From assembly GCF_001439925.1 (NCBI RefSeq), contig NZ_LMBV01000001.1, positions 245,217-309,216 on the forward strand: 64,000 bases of DNA. Direction: 5' to 3'. The notes under the pieces are model-generated. The model saw only the letters and a list, made by a program, of their open reading frames with translations. It was not told the DNA's origin and ran no database searches. The stretch's first letter is position 1; the number at the start of each line of letters is the position of its first letter. The stretch comes from Peribacillus muralis. GTDB taxonomy: Bacteria; Bacillota; Bacilli; Bacillales; DSM-1321. Made by a program: the position numbers and the translations under genes. Shown one piece after another: positions 18,582-26,845 of the stretch.

Positions 18582-19132
18582 CTTAATAATTAAAAAGGCA
18601 CATAAAAATTGAAATTACTCTTTTAGGTAGACAGTGTAAAAAGTACATGAAGAACCGTGGATGTCTGAATGTTACACTACTACCTGAAGAGGAAAATATT
18701 ATGCGGAAAAAGGCGGAATTTAAGGAATTTTCAAAGGAAAGAAATAAGGTAGCATTTTTCAAGCGATTGCAAATAACGAATGTCTTCATATTAGTACTCA
18801 ATGGAAGCATAGGTAAAGAAGTTTTATTGTCAACCACGGTTTACTTTAATTTATTTTGAATCGAAGATGTTACATTAAATAACTAGAAAAAGAATAATTA
18901 TTACAACAATAAACAATTCCAAAAAAATGATTCAGCCACCAAGTTCCAATCGAAAAGCGATGGCTGCATAGTCTTTTATGATTCTCTACTTGACAGAAAT
19001 TTTAAGTGTTTTATAATTTTTGGTTAAATAGAAGGACAAGACTAACCATATTAAAGTGAACAGCTGTTGTTTATAATTTCTTTGTTCTTATTCTCAAGGT
19101 GGTTATTTAGAGATTTTTAAAAAGACAAAATT
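18582..19132. other. Gap with a possible decayed coding fragment
   Basis: This stretch lies between rfbB and the reversed beta-helix gene. An open frame at about 18600-18859 on the plus strand is rich in Lys/Glu/Arg and has no ribosome site; it could be a transposase or regulator relic, but I cannot name a family. Near 18933-18972 CAGCCA and TGGCTG can pair around a long loop. Nothing else is supported. Confidence 0.3.
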
Positions 19133-20245
19133 TCAATGAGCTGAATTTACTATATTATTTTTGATGTTTGTATAACGAATGTATTTCCCAAGGTGAATTT
19201 GTGAAGCATTTGCAGTTGTGACCACACCGTTAGTTCCATTTTGAATATTGAGACTTTCAAAAATATATCCTTCTGCATTGTCAATCTGAATTGCCGTTTC
19301 ATTTTTATAGAACCAACTTGAAACAATACTCCCTCCAAAAGCGCTTTGCCCGTTTATTTGCAAACCTACAGCTGAAGGTTCATCTTGCCACTCGAAATGT
19401 GAGCTCCTCACATCTATATGCCTTACATTTGAACCTATTCTTAGTCCTGCTTTTTCATTATGTTGAAAAATACAACCAGTAAAAGAAACACTATCGATTA
19501 TTTGAGCAGAACTTGTATTATAGCTTTCACCAATTTCAACACCGTATTTACTATGAGCTACTACAACATTAATAAAAGAAATTTGCCCACTACTTACTTG
19601 TCTTGCTTGTAATTTAATTCCTGTGTTATTTGTACTTTGCGAAACATGAACATTTTGAATAATACCACTATAACTATCTTGAAGATTAAGTCCTACCCCG
19701 TTAATATTTCCAAGGATTCTTACTTTATTAATTTCAAAATACTCACCACTAAAAGAGAGCTTAATTCCACCCTCGGCATTATCAGTACCTTGAACAGTTA
19801 TATTTTCTATTGTTTGGTACCTACGTACTTTATCTTCGACCATAGTGCTTGTTTTTGATCTCTTTTTTTCAATAGATTCTATTGCATATCCTGTACCAGT
19901 ATTTCTGATTATAGTACCTAATGATCCAATACCGCGTAATGTTATTCCATCTTTAATTTTTAATGAAGACGATATATTATAAGAACCTTTAGGTAAGTAT
20001 ATAATTCCTCCGCCGTCTACTAAATCATTAATAGCTTTTTGGATTGCTTTTGTATCATCGTGTTTACCATCGCCTTTTGCATTGTAAGGAGGTGACTTAA
20101 CATTAATAATTCCAGAACGGATTGAATTATCGGAAAATTTAATATTTCCACTAAAAAAAAGGTAAACTAAAATTATAAATATAATCAAAAGTAATATGTT
20201 AAACAATAAAAGTATTTTTTTTATTGATATCTTCCTTTCCTTCAT
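19133..20245 (-). CDS. Membrane-anchored parallel beta-helix protein (pectate-lyase superfamily)
   Basis: A 370-residue protein with one N-terminal membrane anchor (about residues 10-32) and an outside domain that starts with the pectate-lyase superfamily 3 / GH28-related signature: YNAKGDGKHDDTKAIQKAI, then GGGIIYLPKGSYNISSSL. The rest is a series of short beta-strand turns rich in Gly, Asn, Ile and Ser, as in right-handed beta-helix polysaccharide lyases and hydrolases. It probably cuts or trims the polymer made by this locus; catalytic residues cannot be assigned from sequence alone. It runs opposite to the operon. ATG 20245 is preceded by GGAAAG. It is very AT-rich, like the cassette. Confidence 0.78.
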   Translation of the reverse strand: MKERKISIKKILLLFNILLLIIFIILVYLFFSGNIKFSDNSIRSGIINVKSPPYNAKGDGKHDDTKAIQKAINDLVDGGGIIYLPKGSYNISSSLKIKDGITLRGIGSLGTIIRNTGTGYAIESIEKKRSKTSTMVEDKVRRYQTIENITVQGTDNAEGGIKLSFSGEYFEINKVRILGNINGVGLNLQDSYSGIIQNVHVSQSTNNTGIKLQARQVSSGQISFINVVVAHSKYGVEIGESYNTSSAQIIDSVSFTGCIFQHNEKAGLRIGSNVRHIDVRSSHFEWQDEPSAVGLQINGQSAFGGSIVSSWFYKNETAIQIDNAEGYIFESLNIQNGTNGVVTTANASQIHLGKYIRYTNIKNNIVNSAH

Positions 20246-20563
20246 CCTTTTTTATTATAAATTTAACAAATTTTTATACTTACAGACTTTATATTTTATC
20301 ATGGGGATAATACCCAATACAAGTTTTTTACATTGTAAAATACTAGTATTGGTAATCATTTTAGAATATAGGTTTTTTTGCAAGCAGAAAATATAGAAAA
20401 TTGCAGCGCGAAATGTAGAGAACTGAAAGCTCTTTTTTAATCTTATTTTCGTTGTGTAACTTAACAGAAGGTAGGGCATTTTTTTAGCATATAACTTGTC
20501 CAAAATGGGTGGACGTGATAAACAAATTCGAATTATTAGAGAAAGTCCAGGCTCCTTTCATAA
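20246..20563. other. Intergenic region with an imperfect inverted repeat
   Basis: Between 20306 and 20356, the word ACCCAATAC and its near-complement GTATTGGTA form the outer part of an imperfect palindrome centred near TTTACATTGTAAA. This could be an operator, a remnant of an insertion, or a terminator. It sits upstream of the beta-helix gene. I see no real gene here. Confidence 0.4.
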
Positions 20564-21016
20564 TGGACCTTCATTCATCAGGAAAAAGGTACCAAAAGGA
20601 TTAATCTTGCTGTAAGACAAATTGCAAAAGAAGTATTAGGGAATAATAAAAGAATTCATCTTATTGAGCCGTTAGGTGTAATAGATTTCCATAACTTTGC
20701 TTCACGTTCATACCTTATCTTGACTGACTCTGGAGGAGTTCAAGAAGAAGCTCCATCATTAGGAGTTCCTGTGCTGGTTCTTAGAGATACAACAGAAAGA
20801 CCAGAAGGAGTAGAAGCAGGAACATTAAAGTTAGTTGGTACTGATGAAGATATTATATTTAAGACTGCACATGAGTTATTGAATAATAAAGTGAAGTACA
20901 ATGAAATGGCTAAATCAGCAAACCCTTATGGAGATGGCCAAGCATCATATCGAATCGTTCAAGATATTTTATATCGTTTTGGTAAAATTGATAAGGTCCC
21001 ATCACAATTCATTTAA
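20564..21016 (+). pseudogene. 5'-truncated UDP-N-acetylglucosamine 2-epimerase
   Basis: Only the C-terminal part (about 150 codons) of a WecB/MnaA-type epimerase remains. Diagnostic family words are present in one frame: RIHLIEPLGVIDFHN, then LTDSGGVQEEAPSLGVPVL, then LRDTTERPEGVEAGT. The normal enzyme is about 370-380 residues; here the frame is closed by a stop at 20561 and the upstream sequence does not continue the family. It made UDP-ManNAc from UDP-GlcNAc for surface polymers. Its position at the end of the polysaccharide locus suggests a past gene exchange. An in-frame TTG at 20720 could start a short peptide, but a functional enzyme is not possible. Confidence 0.82.
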
Positions 21017-21207
21017 TTTTAAGAGAAGTACTTTGGATAATTTACATAAAATCAAGTTTTACTTACTTATTTAAACACCTCCCACTTGCCAATTCCCACC
21101 AACTATGTAATTATCAATGAAATGAGCTATATTCCTTATTTTTCAATAATAGGGGTAGGGAAGTAGTAGGAGAAGGCGGCTCGATTAAATTGGAGTAGGA
21201 GTTTGAA

Positions 21208-21339
21208 ATGAAATTTTTTGAGATTTTAAAGTATTCGTTTGTAAAAGGGGAGTCCGATCAGGATGTTACTGTAAGTGAGCTGGTAGAGGAGCTTAAGGAA
21301 AAATTAAGCGGGATCATCGAGGAGTCTGATAGTTTATGA
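21208..21339 (+). CDS. Small protein of 43 residues upstream of vanZ-like gene
   Basis: A short frame starting at ATG 21208 with TAGGAG seven bases upstream. The product begins MKFFEILKYSFVKGESD and has an acidic, helix-prone end with EEL/EKL repeats. It overlaps the VanZ start by the bases ATGA, which suggests coupled translation. No family recognised. The good ribosome site and overlap support it; its short length keeps confidence moderate. Confidence 0.5.
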   Translation: MKFFEILKYSFVKGESDQDVTVSELVEELKEKLSGIIEESDSL

Positions 21340-21821
21340 TCCAGAGATACATATTCCCCATCCTGCTCGTTATGTGGGCGATGGTGATTTTCTTTTTTTC
21401 CTCGCAGACGTATGAGGAGCAGAGCATTACGCCTTTTTTGGCGCAGTTTGATACGCCGTATTGGTATGAACGCTTGGAGGGTATTTCCTTCATGTATGGT
21501 GGGGTTGAGGTGAGTGCGCATACGGCGGGGGTGAGTGGGTTTCTGGAGTTTTTCATTCGGAAGGGGGCCCATTTTTTAATCTTTTTTGTGTTTGGGCTGT
21601 TGACGTTGGGGGTTTGGCGAAGTTTTGTTAGGAATGCTGTTGTTGCGGTTTCAGGTGCTCTGGTGTGTGTCGTTTTTTATGCGAGTGCGGATGAGCTGCA
21701 TCAAAGGCTGACGGGCGGCCGTACGCCGTTGCTGCAGGATGTGCTGCTTGATGCGTTTGGGGGCTTGGTTGGCATTTTTGGCTTGCTTCTGTTTAATCGT
21801 TGGAGAAAGCGTCGAACTTGA
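21336..21821 (+). CDS. VanZ family membrane protein
   Basis: A 161-residue integral membrane protein with four predicted helices. The VanZ hallmarks are visible: an N-terminal helix followed by FFFSSQTYEEQS, a middle helix after RKGAHFLIFFVFGLL, and DELHQRLTGGRTPLLQDVLLDAFGGL near the C terminus. VanZ confers low-level teicoplanin resistance in enterococci, but most chromosomal members have unknown roles at the envelope. It is coupled to the small frame at 21208 and followed by a strong hairpin. It is richer in G+C than the polysaccharide cassette before it. Confidence 0.85.
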   Translation: MIQRYIFPILLVMWAMVIFFFSSQTYEEQSITPFLAQFDTPYWYERLEGISFMYGGVEVSAHTAGVSGFLEFFIRKGAHFLIFFVFGLLTLGVWRSFVRNAVVAVSGALVCVVFYASADELHQRLTGGRTPLLQDVLLDAFGGLVGIFGLLLFNRWRKRRT

Positions 21822-21851
21822 AGAAATCTTGTCTGAACCGGATACTTACTG

Positions 21852-21888
21852 GAAGGAGCATGTCCAACAACATGCTTCTTTTTTTTGT
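21852..21888 (+). terminator. Terminator after vanZ-like gene
   Basis: GGAGCATGT and ACATGCTTC form a hairpin with loop CCAAC-like sequence, followed by a run of eight T. Confidence 0.85.
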
Positions 21889-22016
21889 CAATTAATCGAG
21901 TTTTTGGCGAATGGCGTTTGCCGGATGAATATGATTCCTCTCCTTTTTCGGGCACCAGGGCATTTAGAGTGAAAAAAGAGAGGGGATGCTTATGGGGAAG
22001 GATGGGTTTCCATTCC

Positions 22017-22118
22017 TCATGAAACATATTTCATTCTTGAGCGATCACTGATGGCTTTTAGAATGAACATTTTGTCCTGTTTGCTTAGCATAGCCCAGCT
22101 GCCTGCTTTGATTTTCAT
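22017..22118 (-). CDS. Putative 33-residue basic protein
   Basis: A minus-strand frame with AGGAG placed 8 nt before ATG 22118. The product begins MKIKAGSWAMLSKQDK and has 33 residues, mostly basic and helix-prone, with no membrane segment. It lies alone between the vanZ-like gene and the LCP gene. Many Bacillus spore-related or stress peptides have this size, but I recognise no family. The ribosome site is the main support. Confidence 0.45.
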   Translation of the reverse strand: MKIKAGSWAMLSKQDKMFILKAISDRSRMKYVS

Positions 22119-22345
22119 ACGATACACTCCTTTTGTTTTGGGTCATTTAGTATAGGTGATGAATGGCGGTCGATGGGATTTCCGGGTCCAAAGATTACTA
22201 GAGTCATTTGATAAAGGGGCAAGGGGAAGTTAGGTTTTTTGTAGCTCATACTAGATTATACCGTTTTTTACCGTCTAATAAACAACAAAAATTCCAACAA
22301 ATCTCTACAATTGGAGTTCGTTTTTTGTCAGAATAAAGGACGGTC

Positions 22346-22395
22346 AAAAAGAAAAAGCTGTCAGAACGCGGTTCCTGGCAGCTTGATCTTTTTAT
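22346..22395 (-). terminator. Terminator of the LCP gene
   Basis: AAGCTGTCAG and CTGGCAGCTT pair, with A-rich sequence on the plus-strand left side giving a U tract in the minus transcript. T-rich sequence follows on the other side as well. Confidence 0.8.
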
Positions 22396-23325
22396 TTATT
22401 TAATGTCCAATTGTTCTTTTAATTCGGATTGGACCCGTTCTTTTTCTTCATCGGACACGATATTATAGTAGATTCCGTCGATTTTCTTTCCAGCGCCAGG
22501 AATGGTGGATTGGGTGATGCTTTTGCTTGCTTCGCGGTAGTGCTTCTGAATATCCATCATGTCATCGAACGTTAAATTCGTCTGAATGTTTTTGCTTAGA
22601 GCGTCGAAGACATCATCATATTTTGTCAAAGATGAGACGCTTGCACCTTCCCTGATGACGGCTTCGATGATGGAGCGTTGCCTCGATTGACGGCCATAGT
22701 CACCATTTGGATCTTCATATCTCATTCGCGAGTATTTAAGTGCATCTTCTCCATTCAGGTTGATGCTTCCCTTATTGAAATGGACGCCTTCGTACGTGAA
22801 GTCCAAATCGTTTTGTACAGTCACGCCGCCGACTGCATCGACGATATCCTTGAAGCCTTCCATATTGATCTTCATATAATAGTCGATCGGAATATCGAGA
22901 AAGTTTTCAACGGTATCCATGGACATTTTTGCGCCGCCGAATGCAAATGCGTGATTGATTTTATCTTGTGTACCGTGGCCGACAATCTCGGTCCGGGTAT
23001 CACGGGGAATGCTTAGCATTTTAACTGACTTCTTCTCTGGATTGACGGTCAAAACGATCATCGTATCTGAACGGCCTTTGTCGCCATCACGTTCATCGAC
23101 CCCGAGCATGAGCATCGAGAAGGGCTCCCGATTGGATAGGGCAAGATTCTTCGTTCGTTTGTCCGTTTTACGGTCTATGGGCGTATGCATCGAATCAACG
23201 GTATTAGTTAGCGAATTCCAGACGGTGTAGGCAAAAGCGCCTCCTGCTAGTATGAAAAGTAGGACAATTATCCCGACTACTTTTAGCCAAGTCCGTCTCT
23301 TTTTCTTCTTTTTTTCGTGTCTCAT
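22396..23325 (-). CDS. LytR-CpsA-Psr (LCP) family wall polymer ligase
   Basis: A 309-residue membrane-anchored phosphotransferase that attaches teichoic acids or capsule polymers to peptidoglycan. A basic N terminus (KKKKKRR) and one membrane helix (about residues 15-35) precede the LCP domain, which starts near residue 65 with LMLGVDERD. The pyrophosphate-binding Arg motif RSDTMIVLTVNP and SIPRDTRTEI are intact, as are DKINHAFAFGG and KYSRMRYEDPNGDYGRQSRQR. ATG 23325 follows AGGAAGGAAG. It could attach the polymer made by the locus at 4.7-18.6 kb, although it is separate from that operon. Several paralogues usually exist per genome. Confidence 0.93.
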   Translation of the reverse strand: MRHEKKKKKRRTWLKVVGIIVLLFILAGGAFAYTVWNSLTNTVDSMHTPIDRKTDKRTKNLALSNREPFSMLMLGVDERDGDKGRSDTMIVLTVNPEKKSVKMLSIPRDTRTEIVGHGTQDKINHAFAFGGAKMSMDTVENFLDIPIDYYMKINMEGFKDIVDAVGGVTVQNDLDFTYEGVHFNKGSINLNGEDALKYSRMRYEDPNGDYGRQSRQRSIIEAVIREGASVSSLTKYDDVFDALSKNIQTNLTFDDMMDIQKHYREASKSITQSTIPGAGKKIDGIYYNIVSDEEKERVQSELKEQLDIK

Positions 23326-24180
23326 AGATTACTTCCTTCCTCTTTTTGTTGCCACATACTCTATTATATTTAATTTTTCGCTAAAATAATAGTATAATTT
23401 ACTATTTTATCATAGCTTTGACATTTTTTAGTGTACCTGTGTACTAGATATCTAGAACAGTAGGTAAAAAGTGGTTAATCGTGGAATGGATGCTGCTTTG
23501 TTTATTGGTGTGCAATTTGGCCTAGTGGTTATTTGTTTTTGCATTCATCTATTAAGAGGGTGAAAGTCAAACGATGTGGCTTGGAAATAAATGATTGTCA
23601 AGTGTGCTGTTAAGGTGGTGATCATTTTATTTGCCTGCTTTTTAGTTTTTGGAGTCTTTAGTGGCTGATTAATTATTTTTCAGCCAGACTGCCATGTGGT
23701 AAATGTGTTCGAATTCTCCCTTCGACGTCAAATCTTTTTGCAAAAAGAACGGAACCGAATTTGGGCAACTTGTTTTGGTTTTTCAGCATTCCGATATTTT
23801 CATTCGTATATGAAGTCGGATAGGACTGGACCGGATTCTTTTTTGATGTGAAGTGTGGTGATTGGTTTTAAATTTTATACTATCGCCTAGAGGAATCTGC
23901 CAAATTTTCGACCAATTTCGATCAGGCTTTACAGTTTACTTCATTCAGGAAAGTTTTTTTAGGCTGGATATCTTTGATTGTTGTGTATGAATTGAGAAAA
24001 GGATCTTTCCATTCATTGTAGGGAATTTCGCCGTTCTGCTTGATTTCTTCACAGATATTCCAGTAGGAATCTTTCTCCTTTTGTTTGCCTAAAAAGAAGG
24101 TACCTTAAAATGGGTGATAAGCAAAGTCCCTATTAGAAAGAAAACGCATATATATGCAGTACGGATATTCATATCCCTAA
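23326..24180. other. Long gap with decayed coding fragments
   Basis: No intact gene is visible over about 850 nt. On the minus strand two stretches read as protein without stops: 23922-24104 (about 60 codons, containing SYWNICEEIKQNGEIPYNEW) and roughly 23676-23867 (about 64 codons, containing FGSVLFAKRFDVEGRIRTH). Neither has a start codon with a ribosome site, so they look like remnants of one or two lost genes. On the plus strand two tiny hydrophobic frames of about 25 codons occur near 23490-23670 with poor ribosome sites. Confidence 0.35.
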
Positions 24181-24212
24181 ACAATAAATAAATATTGGAG
24201 GCTTAAGAATCA

Positions 24213-24704
24213 ATGGAATTTTCAACAGAAAGCTCACCATACGAGAGTGACTCAACGGAAAGCTCTTCATACGAGAGTGATTCAACAGAAAGCTCATCGG
24301 ATGAAAGTAGTTCAACGGAAAGTTCATCGGATGAAAGTAGTTCAACGGAAAGCTCATCAGACGAGAGTGATTCAACAGAAAGTTCATCAGATGAAAGTAT
24401 CACAACGGCAAGTTTATCAGATGAAAGTAGTTCAACGGAAAGTTCATCAGATGAAAGTAGTTCAACGGAAAGTTCATCGGATGAAAGTAGTTCAACGGAA
24501 AGTTCATCGGATGAAAGTAGTTCAACGGAAAGTTCAGGTGATGAAGACAATTCAAATGAAATCATCTTCGACGTCGTAGAAGAAACTGAAAATTCAACTG
24601 AAGGTGAAGAGAATGGCAGTCCACGCCGTGTGAATATATTTAAGAAAATGTGGCTGGATAATTTGATTAAAGCATCGAAGGGTAACTTTAAAGAAGAAGA
24701 CTGA
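24213..24704 (+). CDS. Ser/Asp/Glu-rich tandem-repeat protein
   Basis: A 163-residue, extremely acidic protein. Residues about 5-110 consist of roughly eleven 10-residue repeats of the type STESSSDESS, with variants such as STESSSYESD and TTASLSDESS. A non-repeated tail of about 55 residues follows, ending in a basic, amphipathic part (PRRVNIFKKMWLDNLIKA). There is no signal peptide, membrane segment or sortase motif. ATG 24213 is preceded by GGAGG eleven bases away. Such repeats resemble phosphoserine-rich or calcium-binding low-complexity proteins, but function is unknown. Repeat number may vary between strains. It stands alone between gene-poor regions. Confidence 0.65.
   Translation: MEFSTESSPYESDSTESSSYESDSTESSSDESSSTESSSDESSSTESSSDESDSTESSSDESITTASLSDESSSTESSSDESSSTESSSDESSSTESSSDESSSTESSGDEDNSNEIIFDVVEETENSTEGEENGSPRRVNIFKKMWLDNLIKASKGNFKEED
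24232..24540 (+). repeat. 30-nt tandem repeat inside the Ser-rich gene
   Basis: About ten copies of a 30-nt unit containing TCAACGGAAAGTTCATC and GATGAAAGT. Several neighbouring copies are identical, which suggests recent expansion. The repeat keeps the reading frame. Confidence 0.9.
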
Positions 24705-24710
24705 CCATAC

Positions 24711-24740
24711 AGGTACAGCAACTAAAAAGTTGTTGTGCCT
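24711..24740 (+). terminator. Hairpin after the Ser-rich gene
   Basis: AGGTACAGCAACT pairs with AGTTGTTGTGCCT around an AAAA loop. The stem is strong, but only a weak T stretch follows. Confidence 0.6.
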
Positions 24741-25296
24741 TCCTATGAAGAGTGGACATGCCGCTAGCACTCGTAATTGTTTATCCACTAACTACGAGGA
24801 GCCTAATTTTTCTGCGGTTGCAATAATCTAATTATAAATGCTGTAAAAGTTATCGGGCTAGCATCATATATTGAAATGTTGTTTCTGCGCTTGATAAGAC
24901 GATAACACAATGAGGGCTAATTCTGGGGGAATTAGCCAAGCTAGGCGATCATAATGGAGTTTTCAAATCAGAAAGGCGTAACCTTTACGTTTAACTGACA
25001 GTTATACATACTCCCTATGGATAGTTGTTGTTTACACAAAATGGTTTATGAACTGGTGCTATATAGGGATTTTCGTTTATTTGGGATTTTAATAGTTCGT
25101 AAAAGGGAGATATCGTTAATGTTCCGATATGGAGTGTAGCTGTACACTTTTCCCGTATACCAACCAATAAGCCAGGCTTGCTCTTGTTATTCATCTTCAG
25201 AATATTGGAATGAACAGTACGGTGAAAGACTGAATGCTATTGGGGAGGAGGTTTCTGTAGATATAAGGCATATAAAAAGCTTTCATTTCCCACAAT
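24741..25296. other. Gene-poor region
   Basis: No intact gene. Overlapping short open stretches near 25110-25295 on the plus strand read as plausible protein (for example EYWNEQYGERLNAIGEEV) but lack starts and shift frame, which fits a decayed gene. I cannot name it. Confidence 0.3.
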
Positions 25297-25330
25297 GAAA
25301 AAACTCCGGTCTGAAGCGATCCGGAGTTAT
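25297..25330 (-). terminator. Terminator of rarA
   Basis: AACTCCGG and CCGGAGTT form the stem; the A run on the plus strand gives a U tract in the minus transcript. The stem overlaps the rarA stop codon. Confidence 0.85.
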
Positions 25331-26598
25331 TTCTTTTTCTCGATATTTTCATAAACCGAAGCAAGGGCTTGTTCAAATTTCCCGCTCTTTTTTGGCTTAT
25401 AATATTTTTTGCGAAGTAGCTTGTTCGGTAAGTATTGCTGCTTCACCCAACCATTTTCGTATTCATGCGGATATAGATAGTCGATGCCCCGCCCGAGATC
25501 GGTGGCTCCTTTGTAATGGGCATCCTTAAGATGGTCCGGTACGTCTCCGCTATGGCCGCTGCGAATGTCGGAAAGAGCCGCATCAATCGCAGTGATGGCC
25601 GTGTTCGATTTAGGTGATAGGCAGAGCTCGATAACTGAGTTGGCAAGCGGGATCCGGGCTTCGGGGAAACCGAGTCGTTCGGCCGCTTCGACTGCAGCAA
25701 GTGCCCTGGGACCTGCCTGCGGATTGGCAAGGCCGATGTCTTCGTAGGCAATGACAACCAAGCGGCGTGCTATGCTGACAAGATCGCCTGCCTCTACCAG
25801 CCGTCCTAAGTAATGAAGGGCTGCATTCGCATCACTGCCGCGAATTGATTTTTGGAAAGCCGAAAGGACGTCATAATGAGCATCGCCATCCTTGTCATGT
25901 GAAAAACTCTTCTTCTGCATGCACTCCTCGGCGATGGGCAAATCTATCTTAATCGTTCCGGATTCATCCGCTTCGGTGGAAATGACGGCCAGCTCCAGGG
26001 CATTAAGCGCACTGCGGACATCTCCGTTCGAAGCAGTCGCGAAATGGGTAAGTGCTTCAAGACCGACATCCGTATTATAAGCACCAAGCCCTCGCTCCTC
26101 ATCCTCAAGTGCCCGTTCCAAAGCTTTGATTATATCAACGGTTTCCAACGATTTTAGTTCGAAAATCTGACACCGGCTGCGGATGGCTGGATTAATAGCA
26201 TGATACGGATTGCTCGTCGTGGCACCGATCAAGGTGATCATCCCGTTTTCCAAATAAGGCAAAAGGAAATCCTGCTTCGCCTTATCGAGTCGATGAACCT
26301 CATCCAGCAGCAAAATCACCTTGCCAGACATTTTCGCCTCGGCTGCGACGATCTCCATATCTTTTTTATTATTGGTCACCGCGTTCAGCGTCCGGAAAGC
26401 AAACTTCGTGCTTCCGGCAATCGCGCTTGCAATCGATGTCTTGCCAATTCCCGGAGGACCATACAAAATCATCGAAGAAAGCTGCTTGGCCTTCACCATT
26501 CTCGCGATTATTTTCCCTTCACCAACCAGATGCTCCTGCCCGATGATCTCATCAATCGATCGAGGCCGCATCCGGTAAGCCAACGGTTTAATATTCAT
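25327..26598 (-). CDS. rarA: Replication-associated recombination protein A (AAA+ ATPase)
   Basis: A 423-residue AAA+ ATPase of the RarA/MgsA/WRNIP1 family that acts at stalled replication forks. It has Walker A GPPGIGKTS (Lys53), Walker B LLLDEVHRLD, the sensor 1 segment IGATTSNP and the arginine-finger region NPAIRSRCQIF. The C-terminal MgsA tetramerisation domain includes KSIRGSDANAALHYLGRL and AYEDIGLANPQA. Length matches Bacillus RarA (about 420). GGAGAGG lies just before ATG 26598. In Bacillus subtilis rarA also lies close to cymR and the cysteine desulfurase gene; here the NERD gene lies between. Confidence 0.95.
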   Translation of the reverse strand: MNIKPLAYRMRPRSIDEIIGQEHLVGEGKIIARMVKAKQLSSMILYGPPGIGKTSIASAIAGSTKFAFRTLNAVTNNKKDMEIVAAEAKMSGKVILLLDEVHRLDKAKQDFLLPYLENGMITLIGATTSNPYHAINPAIRSRCQIFELKSLETVDIIKALERALEDEERGLGAYNTDVGLEALTHFATASNGDVRSALNALELAVISTEADESGTIKIDLPIAEECMQKKSFSHDKDGDAHYDVLSAFQKSIRGSDANAALHYLGRLVEAGDLVSIARRLVVIAYEDIGLANPQAGPRALAAVEAAERLGFPEARIPLANSVIELCLSPKSNTAITAIDAALSDIRSGHSGDVPDHLKDAHYKGATDLGRGIDYLYPHEYENGWVKQQYLPNKLLRKKYYKPKKSGKFEQALASVYENIEKKK

Positions 26599-26720
26599 TG
26601 CGCACCTCTCCTTTTTATATAAGGTATCACATGTTAAGGGGAAAATGCGCTGATTATGGTGCCTGTGACAGAGAATCCGTATGAAAACTACCCTTCTACG
26701 GAGATAATTTGCCTCTTCGC

Positions 26721-26845
26721 AGGATAAAAATCGACCTAGAAGGCAGATAAATCGTCCCAGACAGGATAAAAATCGACCTAGAAGGCAGATAAATCGTCCC
26801 AGACAGGAAAAAATCGACCTACTAGGCGGAAAAATCGTCCTAGCC
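26721..26845. repeat. Three tandem copies of a 42-nt repeat
   Basis: Two identical 42-nt units (26721-26762 and 26763-26804) and one diverged unit (26805-26845). Each contains ATCGACCTAGAAGG and AAATCGTCCCAGAC or close variants. The last unit runs into the stop codon of the NERD gene. Related half-units recur at 27944-27996 on the far side of that gene. Confidence 0.9.

Noticed and set aside
20196-20503. Two facing frames of 66 and 82 codons at the beta-helix gene upstream region
   Set aside because: They mirror each other because of the imperfect palindrome and have no ribosome sites.
24232-24540. Tandem repeats resembling a CRISPR array
   Set aside because: Units are contiguous without unique spacers and encode an in-frame protein repeat.
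24203-24721. A 172-codon minus-strand frame opposite the Ser-rich repeat gene
   Set aside because: It is the mirror of the repeat (runs of LLSSDELSVE) and lacks a ribosome site. Repeats keep other frames open by chance.
26721-26845. 42-nt units as a CRISPR array
   Set aside because: Only three units, no spacers, no cas genes nearby.
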